NCBI GenBank assembly: GCA_008360975.2
Contig: VLJF02000033.1
Location: 1,860,001-1,924,000 of the forward strand
Length of the DNA: 64,000 nucleotides
Source of the DNA: Lichenostomus cassidix
Taxonomy: Eukaryota; Chordata; Aves; Passeriformes; Meliphagidae
Reading direction: 5' to 3'
The position numbers and the translations under genes were made by a program. Under the pieces are notes generated by a model. It saw only the letters and a list, made by a program, of their open reading frames with translations, was not told the DNA's origin and did no database searches. This document shows, piece by piece, positions 12,964 to 23,904 of the stretch (the first letter of the stretch is position 1; each line of letters opens with the position of its first letter).

Positions 12964-13429
12964 CTTCTTGTGATTGTCTGGAGTGTTTCTGATTTTGGAG
13001 ACCAACAGAAGCACAGCAGGATTTTGAATTTCAAAGGTGATTTCCTGTCCCACTGTACAACAGGACTGAGCTCAGTCAGTGGCTCCTCTGGTGTCCCAAA
13101 CCCTTCTGTCCCACCTGTGTCCCACAGAGCTCAGGCTCTGTCCCACAGTGAATTTTGGGATCCTGATTTAGCAGCTCCATGGCTGTGACTCCTCACTAGC
13201 AGCTGGGCCATCCTTGGCTCACATCACTGATCTGTTCAGCAAAATTGGCAGTGACTCCTCCCTGAGCCACTGGGAATTGTGGTGGAACACCTTGGGAAAG
13301 ATTTTGGCTCTCAGAAGTGAATAATTCAAAAGAACCCTGGGACCTGCCAAGCCCAGAGCCAGAATTACCAGTGTTTCCTTTTGTTTTTGGAGCACAGCCT
13401 GAGTATAATCAGCCCAAACAACAAAATCT

Positions 13430-13695
13430 TTATGGGTAAATCCAATGTAAATCCAACCCAATTCCAGGTAAATCAAACTGAATTCCAGATTGATCCAACC
13501 CAGCTCCAGGTGAGTCAAAACAAATTCCAGGGGGATCAAACCCAATTCCAGGTCGAGAAAACCCCATTCCAGGTAAACCAAATCCAGTTCCAGGTGGATC
13601 AAACCAAATTCCAGGTAAATCCAACCCAATTCCCAGTCAATCCAATCCAGTTCCAGGAGGACCAAACCCAATTCCAGGGGTGTCAAACCCAATTC
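13430..13695. repeat. TTCCAGGT minisatellite of spacer A
   Basis: Tandem copies of roughly 18-24 bases follow the pattern (A/T)TCCAGGTnnATCnAACCCA. Related arrays occur at 21840-22600, 32750-32995, 42685-42930 and, inverted, at 49815-50085. Confidence 0.85.
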
Positions 13696-13699
13696 AACT

Positions 13700-14505
13700 C
13701 TTTTAAATGTCCCATCGCCCCTTTCCCTCCATTCAGGAAGCTCCTGACAGCTTTCTTCTGGGAGAAATCCCTGAATTTGGGGATTTTTGGGTGCAGTTTT
13801 GGACGGGGAAAGCTCTGCCTGCCTTTGCCCTCCCTGTCTGTGTCCCCAATGTCCCACCCTGGCGGTGTCCCCAGTGTGCGATGCATGTCTCACCTCAATA
13901 TCTTCATTTTTACCCCAAATTCAGGTGTTTAGAAAGGCTGAAATGAAAACAAGACCAAACCCGAAAGAAAAGGATTTACATGTCTGTGCCCGCTGAGGAT
14001 CCATGTGGTTGGGTGGGAGGGAAGAACATTTTTGGACGTTTCCACCCCAAAATCCTGCTCTTTGCCCCAACCCAGAACCATTTGGCTGTGAAAGATGCCA
14101 CTGGGTGAGAGAAAATCAGAATCATGGAATCACTGAGGTTGCAAAAGACCTCCAAGGCCATCCAGTGTTGCCTCATGCCAAGAGATGATATAACTGAACA
14201 CAAAAGGTGAGATTTTCTGGGGTGGAAAGGCAACAAATCCACTCTCCCCAGGGGATTTCTGATGTCCCCAGGAATTCCCATGGACATTCCTGGCCCTGCC
14301 TTCATCCAGGTGCCCACGGGGAGCCAGGAGGGTGTGGAGCCACCAGCCAGGTGTCTTTGCCACATGGATCACCAGCAGCACGGATCACCAGGGCTCTGCA
14401 CAGCTGGGGTCACTGGGGATCATCCACTGCAGATCTTCCCACTGGGGATGGAGTTGGAGCAGCAATGAAGCTCTTCCTGCACTCGGGACACTCGCAGGGC
14501 TTCCC
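13700..14505. other. Spacer A, distal part with CR1 fragment
   Basis: After the minisatellite come unassigned sequence and a CR1-like fragment at about 14120-14170 (ATGGAATCACTGAGGTTGC, AAAGACCTCCAAGGCCATCC). Then comes the Z3 3' flank, with a decayed finger beyond the stop. No gene is supported. Confidence 0.5.
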
Positions 14506-15472
<967 letters not shown>

Positions 15473-15989
15473 GGGGCTCCCGTGGCTCCCGGGCTTCCCT
15501 ATTTTCCAGGGTCCCGCTTAGGGATGATCCGGGGGCTTTGGGGGTCCCAGGGGTCCCTTCTCCCCTCATTCTCTGCTCTGCGCTTCCAGGGATCCCAGGC
15601 TTCCCCCTTAGCCACGCTCCCCCCTCTCCAGCCTGCCGGGGCTCCCCCAGCTCCGCCATCGCCCCTCTCCGCTCACCCCACTCCGGGGCTCCCGCCCTTC
15701 CCCTCCACCGCTCTCCCGGCCGGACCCCATGCCCCATGTCCCCCTCCCACCCCGACACCGGGCCGTGCCCACCTGCAGCCCCCAAAATATCCCCCAAAGC
15801 CCCACTGACGCCTCAGCTTTGCCCTTCCGCCACATCCAAACGTTCCCCCCGCACAATCAAACCCTCCCAGCGACCCTGAACGAGATTTGGGGCTCAATCC
15901 CGGAAGCTGCGAGCTCCAAACACCCGCCCAGAAAAAACGCCGCTCGGGGACCCACGAGACATTTGGGGCGACTTCCTCCTCCCCCTCAC

Positions 15990-16520
15990 CTGCGGCGTGC
16001 GGGGCGCCGATGCTCCCGGGGCCGCGGCAGACAAAGAGCTGCGCGCGGCTTCTGCTGCTCCTCCTCTTCCTCTCTCCAACCTCTTCCTGTTCCTCCTCTT
16101 CCTCTCTCCTCCTTCCTCCTCCCGCTTCCTCCTCCTGCTCGGATCTCCGGCCTTTCTCCCGCTCCTTCCTCATCCCTCCTCCTCCTCCTCCATCCCTTCT
16201 CCTCCTCCCCCCAAGCCCAGCGCCCACCCTTTCCCCCCCTTTTCCCCACGCCGTCGCATGCCGCGGGAGGAGCCGGGATGGAGCCGGGGCAGGTCGGGCT
16301 GGGGCAGCGCTGGGCTCCGGGCCAGGCCTGGGCGCCGCCCAGGCGCCCCCTCCCCAAATTGGGCTGGCGGGAAGCGCTGGGGGCGAGGGGGGGGCGCAGG
16401 TGGGGTTGGGGTGGGGAGCGCTGGGCGCTGCGGGTCTGCCTGGGAACTGGAGAGTCATCAGCGCCGCGAGCTCGGATTTGATCAGAATCGCTCAGCGCCT
16501 TCTCCCATTGGCTCATTTTC
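15990..16520 (-). promoter_or_regulatory. Z3 CpG-island promoter and noncoding first exon
   Basis: The island, polypurine tract and GTGAGG donor match the Z2 promoter. The proximal CCAAT box (ATTGG at about 16508) is intact. The second one is altered (GGATTTGATC near 16476), a change not seen in Z1, Z2, Z5 or Z8. The promoter lies about 300 bases beyond the class II beta poly(A) signal. Confidence 0.55.
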
Positions 16521-16800
16521 GCGGGGCTATTTTTCGGGGCTGTTTTTCTATGGGGTTTGGAGGTTCTGGGGGGCTCAGGGGGTCTCAGCGCCTTTTTTGG
16601 GGTTCGCTGGGTGCCGTGTCGGGGTTCAGCTGCCTCCCAAGGCCCCCCAGAGCGGGGTGACACTTGGGGACACGCGGGGGTCCCCATTCCCGATCCATCC
16701 CGGGGTCAGGTCTGCCCCCCAATCACAGCCCCACCGCGGGGTCCCCCCAAGTCCCTCCCCAGTGCCCCCCAAGAAACGCGACCGGAGCCAACTGGGAAGC

Positions 16801-16806
16801 TTTACT
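16801..16806 (-). terminator. Class II beta poly(A) signal, AGTAAA variant
   Basis: On the minus strand AGTAAA precedes AGCTTCCCAGTTGG about 145 bases after the stop codon. Homologous blocks near Z1, Z2 and Z5 carry canonical AATAAA, while those near Z4 and Z8 carry AGTAAA. Confidence 0.6.
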
Positions 16807-16948
16807 GGGAGCACTGGGAGCAGCCGGGCGGGGTCAGAGTGACAGCAAGGCTGGGGGGACACACGACCCCCCAAAATCAGCACGGGGACAGAGCGGGGGG
16901 TCCCGGCCGGGCCCGAGGCCACGGGGAGGGGCTGCGGCCGGCGGCGGC

Positions 16949-19900
16949 TCAGGAGCTCTGTGGGCAGAGAAAAGGGGGTGACACCGGGCTGGGGGGCCCC
17001 GGGGGGAGCACAGCCGCTCCGGGGCAGGGGCGACACGACCCCCGGGACCCCCCCTCACCTTCTTGCGCAGGTAGAAGCCGAGCCCCAGCGCCAGGAAGAC
17101 GAAGCCCAACACGAAGCCCCCGATCCCCGTCAGCATCTTGCTGCGGGCAGCGTCCGGCGGCATCTCTGGGGGTCAGCAGGGCTCAGGACCCCCAAAAACC
17201 TCTCAGCGACACCCCAAGCCCCTCCAAGCACCCTCCCAGTCGCCCCCAGCCCACCCAGCAGCCCCTGAAACCTCCTCCCGATCCATTCCCAGCCTCCCCA
17301 GGACACACCAAAGCCCCTCCCGTCCCTCTCAGCACCCCACAACCCCTCCCAGTTGCCCCCCACCGCCCCAGGACCCCCAAACCCTCTCCCAGTCCCTTCC
17401 CAGCCCTACCAGGACTCACCAAGGTCCCTCCCAGTGTCTTCCCAGCACAACCAACCTCCTTCCTACCTTTGCTTTTCCATCCCCAATCTCCTTCCAGCCC
17501 CTCCAGCCTCACTCCAACTCCCTCCCAGTTCCCCCCAGCACCCCCAAACTCCCTCCCAGTTCCCCCCAGCACCCCCAAACTCCCTCCCAGTTGCCCACCA
17601 GCACCCCCAAACTCCCTCCCAGTGCCCACCTCACCCCCAGAACCTCATCCCACCCTCCGCAACATCCTTCCGACCCTTTCCCAGCCCTCCCACACCCCCA
17701 AGCCCCTCTCCCAGTAGAAACCAGCCTCTCTCCACCTCCCTCCCAGTTCCCCCCAGCACAGCCCAATCCCCCTGCCAGCCTCCCCAGTGCCTCCCCCGCT
17801 CCCCCCGGCGCTGTGGGCTCTGGCCGTACCCCAGTGCCGCCTCAGGGGCTGCTCCAGGCTGACGTGCTCCACCTGGCAGGTGTAGGTGACCCCGCGCCGG
17901 GGGGGCGTTTCCAGCAGCACCAGCAGCTGGTAGGTCCAGTCCCCGTTGGGGAGCAGGTCGGTGGTCATCACTTGCTCCGAGAGCTCCTGCTGGCCCTGGA
18001 ACCACCTCACCTGCACCTGCGCAGGGTAGAAATCCATCACGGAGCACAGCAGGCGGCTGGGCTCGGGCTGGGAGCTCGAGGGCACCAGCGAGATGGACAC
18101 GCTGGGGGGCACTGGGAGAGAGAGGGGAGACACTGGGATCAGCTGGGGGGGCGCTGGGAGAGAGCTGGGAGGGGTGGGGTGGTACTGGGAGGGACTGGGA
18201 ATGGAGTGGGAGGGACTGGGAAAGGAGTGGGAGGGAATGGGGGGGCACTGGGAGAGAGGGGTGTGAATTGGGGACACTGTGAGGGCACAGAAATGGAGTA
18301 TGGCAATCTGGGAGTGCACTGGGAATGGACTGGGATTGGCATTAGACAAACTCGGAGGGACGTTGGAGGCACTGGGAGTGACTGGCAATGCAGTGAGAGG
18401 GACTGGAAATGTACAGAAATTGCGATTAGTGGGACTGGGGAAGGACTTGGATAGAGGGGATTGGATTAGGGCGTACTGGGACGGCGCTGGGAGAGAGGAT
18501 GGAGGTCTGGGAGTGGACTGGGAATGAACTGGGATTGGCTTTAGAGGGACTGGGAGTGACTGTGCTAGCACTGAGAGGGACTGGGAATGGAGTGGGAGGG
18601 ACTGGGGGGACACTGGGAGAGAGGGGAGTGGATTGGGGAGCACTGGGAGGGACAGGGAGAGAGGCTGGATGTCTGGGAATACATTGGGAATGGATTGGGA
18701 ATGGGATAAGAGGGACTGGGAGTGACCATGGTGGCACTAGGATGGACTGTGGTGGCACTCAGAGTGACTGCAGTAGCACTGGGAGGAACTGGGAGTGAAT
18801 TCAGCGGCACTGAGATGTTAAATCCAGCGCGGGGAACTCGGTTCTGCTTGTCTGATTGATGAGTCATCAGAGACGCGCGCTGTGATTATCTGAGGAGCGT
18901 CATCTTCACGCTTGGCTGAAATGGACGCGCTGGGGGGGCTGGGAGAGACTGGGGGAACTGGGATGGACTGGGAGAGCCACAAGAGTCACTGAGAAGGACA
19001 AGAAGCCCCTGGTTTGGCACAAGGAGGGCTGAGGGCTCTGGGTGATTCCCAGGGAGGGTTTGAGGGGCTGCAGGGTCATTGCCAGGGCAGAGCCTGAGGG
19101 GACACCTCTGCCCCACGCTCACCTCTGCGCTCCACGCCGAACGGGGTGACGGTCTTGTACCAGGACCGGCAGAACCAATCCACTGAAGTTCGTCTGTTCT
19201 CCATCCATGACGGGTCACTGTTCGCACACTTGGCCCATTTCTCCCCAAAGGGTGTGAACCCCACGTATTTCCCCACATCGCTGTCGAACCTCAGGTACTC
19301 CAGTCGGTTGTACATTTGCCTCTCCACATACCTCACCTTCTCCGTGCCGTTAATGAAGTGACACTCGTGCTTTATCAGACACTGCAAGACTCCTGTGTGA
19401 GCAAGGCACAGGTCAGGGGTTCCCCCAGCACCCCCATCGATCCCAGAGCTCCGGGGGTCACCCCGGATCCCCACTCCGCACCCCCTGTGCCCCACGGCCG
19501 CCATGGGACCCTCCTGCCCGCGCTCCCACTTCCTCTTTCCCACCCTTCTCCCTATTTCCCCTTTCACATCCTCACTCCCCGCCATTTTCAGCCACTCCCC
19601 AATGCAGTTTTTGGGTCCCATTCCCTCTTTTTGCCGTTTTCCCACCCTTTTACCCACAATTTCTCCATCCCCATCCCCCTCCCGCTCAGTTTTGGGCTCC
19701 CACCCTCCCCTTTTCCCCACTTCCCCACCCTCTCCCACCCCTTCCTCACCTTCCCCCAACCCTCAGCCCCTCCCGCTCTCCCTTTCGGCTTCCCCTCCTC
19801 CTCCCCCTCCACTTTGGGCTCCCAAACCCCTTTCTTTCCCCTTTTCCCCCTTTCCCATCGCATTCCCTGCTCCCCCCGCTCACCCGACAGCTCCGCGCCC

Positions 19901-19968
19901 GCAGCCGGGGTGGCTCCCAGCACCACCAGTGCCACCAGTAGGGCCCCAGCTGCCGCCACTCGCCCCAT
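16949..19968 (-). CDS. MHC class II beta chain, complete, five coding exons
   Basis: This is the beta subunit of a cell-surface class II heterodimer. The exons are 19884-19968 (signal peptide, MGRVAAAGALL...), 19123-19392 (beta 1, 270 bases), 17830-18111 (beta 2, 282 bases), 17059-17165 (connecting peptide and membrane helix with a GxGG/GxxxG pattern) and 16949-16957 (Ser-Ser-stop). All introns are GT-AG and all phases agree, giving about 250 residues. Beta 1 keeps CHFINGT (an N-glycosylation site) and the HEC...WFC disulfide pair. Beta 2 keeps LLCSVMDFYP and YTCQVEH. The positions normally W61, H81 and N82 read A, S and W, and cysteines are added in VLQC and AKC. Intact but probably non-classical. 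Confidence 0.93.
17170..17800. repeat. Repeats in class II beta intron 3
   Basis: The intron is filled with C-rich degenerate tandem units, such as CCCCCAGCACCCCCAAACTC. Splice sites at both ends are intact. Confidence 0.7.
18115..18800. repeat. Repeats in class II beta intron 2
   Basis: Degenerate tandem units of the type GGGACTGGGAATGGAGTGGG fill most of the 1-kb intron between the beta 1 and beta 2 exons. Confidence 0.75.
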
Positions 19969-20059
19969 GGCCAGCGCCGGGCAGCTGCCGCCAGCCCCGC
20001 AGCAGCCGCTGCACTGGGAGCTCCAGTCCGGAGCAGGGCGGGATCATCCGCCCCGCGCG

Positions 20060-20165
20060 CTCTGATTGGCCGGGCGCCGTTTTGGGACGCGCTCCCATTG
20101 CCTGGGCGTGGTTTTGGGCGCGCTGCCATTGGCCGCAGTTGTTTTGGACGCGCTCCGATTGGCCG
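20060..20165 (-). promoter_or_regulatory. Tandem ATTGG/CCAAT modules upstream of class II beta
   Basis: A unit of 30-33 bases, starting ATTGGCCG and holding GTTTTGG and CGCGCTCC, is repeated from 20065. ATTGG occurs at about 20065, 20128 and 20158 and a mutated ATTGC at 20097. On the minus strand each is a CCAAT box toward the class II beta start. The first (CTGATTGG, 20062-20069) matches the Y-box core. Confidence 0.55.
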
Positions 20166-20175
20166 GGCCGGTTTG

Positions 20176-20241
20176 GGGCCCGTTTTGCACAGGCTCTACC
20201 CGGCAACCGGTGACGACACAACACACACGCCCTCCCATTGG
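20176..20241 (+). promoter_or_regulatory. Class II S-X-Y box promoter between two divergent starts
   Basis: On the plus strand an S/W-like GGGGCCCGTTTTGC is followed by X1 CCCGGCAACCGG (20199-20210), X2 TGACGACA (20211-20218) and, 17 bases on, a Y box core CCATTGG (20235-20241). Order and spacing match the RFX/CREB/NF-Y enhanceosome that recruits CIITA. It lies about 110 bases before the plus-strand ATG at 20351 and about 230 bases from the class II beta ATG at 19968. Confidence 0.7.
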
Positions 20242-20350
20242 CTCCGCCGCTTTTGGGGCGCTGCGCCCCCACTCCCACTCCCCCCACTTCGCCGCCGCTG
20301 CACTGGGACCACCAGCGACCCTTCCCAGTGTCGCCACATCCCGAGGCGCC

Positions 20351-20426
20351 ATGGATGGAGCACGGAGCTGCCCCTGCCTGCTGCTGCTGCTGGCGCTGAC
20401 CCTGCCTGGCCTTTGGGGGCTCCAAG
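20351..20426 (+). pseudogene. Orphan MHC-type signal-peptide exon (possibly class II alpha)
   Basis: An ATG in good context (GCGCCATGG) opens a 25-codon hydrophobic signal peptide (MDGARSCPC then five Leu, ALTLPGLWGLQ). It ends in phase 1 at a GTGGGC donor, the phase used by MHC first exons. It faces a class II-type promoter. No alpha 1, alpha 2 or membrane exon follows on the plus strand; the next 2.2 kb are minisatellites and then a zinc-finger scrap. It is either the remains of a divergent partner gene such as class II alpha, or a first exon whose other exons were moved. The family cannot be settled from a signal peptide. Confidence 0.55.
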
Positions 20427-20429
20427 GTG

Positions 20430-21720
20430 GGCTTTGGGGGGTCCTGGAGCCGCGGCGTTGGGATTTGGGGTGTCCTGGATCCATGGCAAAAGGGGATCGG
20501 GGAGATTCAGAAGGTTTAACCCCCTTTTTGGGGATTTTTTTGAGAAGGGCGTTGGCCCAGCTTCCTCTTTTTTCAGGGTTTTCTCCAGGTTTTTTTGTTC
20601 AATTTTCGGGGTCAGCAGTGGCCAAACTCCTCTTTTCCCACGGTTTTGGGGTTCTGACAGTTCCCAAACCCCCCTGTACCCGAGATTTTGGGGCTCTAGG
20701 AGTTCCCAAACCCCCCTGTTCCCAGGATTTTTTGGGGCTGGGTGTGTCCCTAAGCCCCCCTGTAGCCAGGATTTTGGGGCTCTAGGAGTTCCCAAACCCC
20801 CCTGTTCCCAGGATTTTTTGGAACTATGCATTCCACAACCCCCCTGTACACAGGATTTAGGGATCTGAATGTTCCAATATCCTCTTTTTCCAACATTTTT
20901 GGGCTCTTGGATTTCCTAAACCCACCCGTTCCCGGGATTTTGGGGCTCTAGGAGTTCCCAAACCCCCCTGTACTGATGATCTGGGGAACTGGGAGTTCCC
21001 ACTTCTTCTTTTCCCAGGATTTTGCCTGGCTCAGGGTACTGAAATTCCTCTTTTTCCAGAATTTCGGGGCTCTGGGATTTTCCAAACCCCCCTGTAAAGA
21101 CAAATTTTGGGGCTGGGAGTTCTCAAACCTCCCTGTATTGAGCATTTAGGGAACTTGGAGTTCCCATTTCCTCTTTTTCCATGATTTTTAGGGTCTCATT
21201 GTGATGAAATCCCTCTTTTCTCCGAATTTTGGGGCTCGGAGATTTCCCACACCCCCCTGTACCCAGGATTTTTTGGGGCTGGGCATTCCACAACCTTCCT
21301 GTACACAGGATTTTGAGAAGTGGGTGCTCCCATATCCTCTTTTTCCCGCAATTTTGGGGCTCTGGGATTTCCCAAATCCCCCTGTTCCCAATATTTTCTG
21401 GGGTTGGGAGTTCCCAAACCCCGCTGTACTGACGATATGGGAAACTGGGAATTCCCACTTCCTCTTTTTCCAGGATTTTTAGGGTCTCATTGTGCTGAAA
21501 TTCCTCTTTTTCCAGGATTTTGTGGCTCGGGCATTTCCTCAACCCCACTATTCCTGGAATTTTGGTGCTCTGGGAATTGCAAACCCCCCTGTACTGAGGA
21601 TTTAGGGCTCTGGGAGTTCCTATTTCCTCCTCTCCTATGATTTAGAAAGGCTCATGGTGTTGAAATTCCCCTTTTTCCCAGGATTTTGGGGCTCTGGCAG
21701 TGCCCAACCCTCCCTGTTCC
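20430..21720. repeat. Minisatellite with 50-60 base units beyond the orphan exon
   Basis: Degenerate copies follow the pattern GATTTTGGGGCTCTAGGAG then TTCCCAAACCCCCCTGT. They are alternately shortened and diverged. Open frames across the array are by-products of the repeat. Confidence 0.85.
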
Positions 21721-21840
21721 CAGGATTTTGGGTTCAAATCCCCATTTTCCTGAGATTTTTATACTCTCACCCCCCACAATTCCCCATTCCCATTGCCCCA
21801 CACCATCATCCAGACAGAATATAACCAAAACTCCATTTCC
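21721..21840. other. Short unassigned stretch between two minisatellites
   Basis: I see nothing codable here. It links the GATTTTGGGG array to the TTCCAGGT array. Confidence 0.4.
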
Positions 21841-22605
21841 AGGGGAATTCAGCCCAATTCCAGGTGTGTCTGACTCGATTCCAGGAGGATCCTGGGGCAA
21901 TTCCAGCCTCTACTGCAGCACCAACACCATTCAAACCCAATTCCAGGTGGACTCAACCCAATTCCTGGTGGATCAAATCCAGTTCTAGGCAGATTATACC
22001 AAATTCCAGGTAAATCCAACCCAATCTCAGGTGGATCAAATCCATCTCCAGGTGGCTCAAACCCAATTCCAGGTAAATCCAACTGAATTCCAAGGGCATT
22101 CAACCTCATTCCAGGTGGATTTAACCCAATTCCAGGTTGATCCAACGGAATTCCAGGTGAATCCAATCCAGTTCCAGGTGGATCCAACCCAATTCCAGGA
22201 GGATCAAACCAAATTCCAGGTAGATTAAACCAAATTCCAGCTCAATCCAATCCAATTCCAGGTGGATCCAACCCAATTTGAGGTAAATCCAACTGAATTC
22301 CAGATGGATCAAACCCAGTTCCAGCTGGACCCAACCCAACTGCAGGATGAACCAACCAAATACCTGTGAGACTAAACCAAATTCCGGGTGGATCCAACCC
22401 AATTCCAGGTCGATTCAACCAAATTCCAGTGGGATGCAACCGAATTCCAGGATGAATCAACCTAATTCCAGGTCGACAAAACCCCATTTCAGGTAAATCC
22501 ATTCCAGTTCCAGGTGGATCAAACCCAGTTCCAGGTGGATCAAACCCAATTCCAGGTGGATCAAACCCAGTTCCAGGTGGATCAAACCCAATTCAACTCT
22601 TCTAA
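21840..22605. repeat. Long TTCCAGGT minisatellite
   Basis: About 30 or more tandem copies of AATTCCAGGTGGATCAAACC type, most regular at 22500-22600. It belongs to the same family as the arrays in spacers A-D but is about three times longer. Confidence 0.85.
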
Positions 22606-22654
22606 AGGTCCCATCACCCCTTTCCCTCCATTCAGGAAGCTCCTGGCAGCTTTT

Positions 22655-22835
22655 TTCTCTCTGCCCTCAGGCTTCTCCCCCAGCTCCGAGCTCCGGCTGC
22701 ATCTCCGGGCCTTTTCCTCCTCCTCCATCCGGCCACGCCTTGGCAATGACAAATCCTGCTTTGGGGCAAAAACAAGGGCTCAGCGCCTTGCCCTGGGGGT
22801 TCCTCCTGCCCAGCTCCAGCTCTGCAACTCTCTGG
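22655..22835 (-). pseudogene. Zinc-finger gene scrap without fingers
   Basis: On the minus strand this matches the start of the Z coding exon: acceptor [35 protein letters not shown] and EGREK. It breaks off exactly before the first finger and joins minisatellite-flank sequence (TTTTTTCTC boundary near 22655). Upstream it ends at about 22835 inside the former intron. It marks a rearrangement junction. Confidence 0.75.
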
Positions 22836-23904
22836 CAGTTTGGTGGCTGTAAAAACCACTAACCACCGACATTCCCAAATATCCCACAAACATAAAGAAA
22901 CAGACCCCAAACTCCCAAAATATCAAGATTCAGCCAAAAGCCCCTTCAAGATATAAAGATTTACTCCCAAAGAAACCCCAAAGCATGAACATTTAGCCCA
23001 ATAAACCTTAAAAACATCATGATTTAGGCCCCGTGAAAATCGTGGATCCCCCTCCCCAGTCACCTGCTGCATGTGGGGGGCTGCAGATACAGGCAGTGCT
23101 GGAACCTTGGGCTGCTTCCTCTTCCTGCTCCTCCTCCTCTATCCCTACTCTTCCTCACACTCCTCTTCCTCTCACTCCTCCTCCTCCTCTTCCTTCTACA
23201 AAATCCCACCTCCTTCTCCTCCTGCAGCTAATTAATACAATATTGATGAAGGAAAAATCCCCAAAGCAGCTTGTGGGGGGCAGAGCCACATGTGAGTCAC
23301 CCGATGGCTGCCCTGGCAGAGAAGCTTCGGTTCCAGGCAGCCACGAGAGGAAGGAGCTTTAGAAATGCAAATGAACCCTGCTGGGGCAAAGGCTGGACAA
23401 TGGACCAGGGCCTTGTGGCCTGGGGGAGCAATTGGGCCAATTCCCTCTGTCCCTCAGCCCGAGCTCTGCCTGCTTGCACAGATGGAATTGGCACAGCTCA
23501 GGGCAGAGCCCAGACTGAGGAGATCTGACTGTGCAGCACAAACTGGTTCAGCTGCAAAGAAAAAGAGCAAATGGGAAAATGTTGGGAAAACTTCATTAAA
23601 AAAAGTGGGGGAAAATCATGTCTCTCCTCACTCCAACATGTGCTAGCATTGTGGATGATTTATAGAGTGTAATTAACCACTGGGGATTTTTGATACCAAA
23701 AGTTCAGGGAAATAAGTTGGGAATCCAAATATAGAATGATTTAATTACACAAAAATGCTCAATAAGGTCAGGAGGGTGCACCTCAAAAAATATTTTAAAA
23801 ATTAAAACGGCCACCAGAACAAATCCTACAACACCACGGAGCAGCCCCTGGGAATCCTAAGAATTCCTATCAGGTCCCAGAACCAATTTGTGAATTGGAA
23901 TTGT
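22836..23904. other. Unassigned DNA between the Z scrap and R copy
   Basis: A CT-rich tract at about 23100-23230 resembles the polypyrimidine strand of a Z promoter, and the sequence becomes AT-rich after 23560. No open frame with family resemblance and no RNA gene was recognised. Confidence 0.4.

Noticed and set aside
21849..22600. FQVDQTQFQVD-like and reverse LGLIHLELG-like proteins
   Set aside because: Translations of the TTCCAGGT minisatellite, with no splice or start support.
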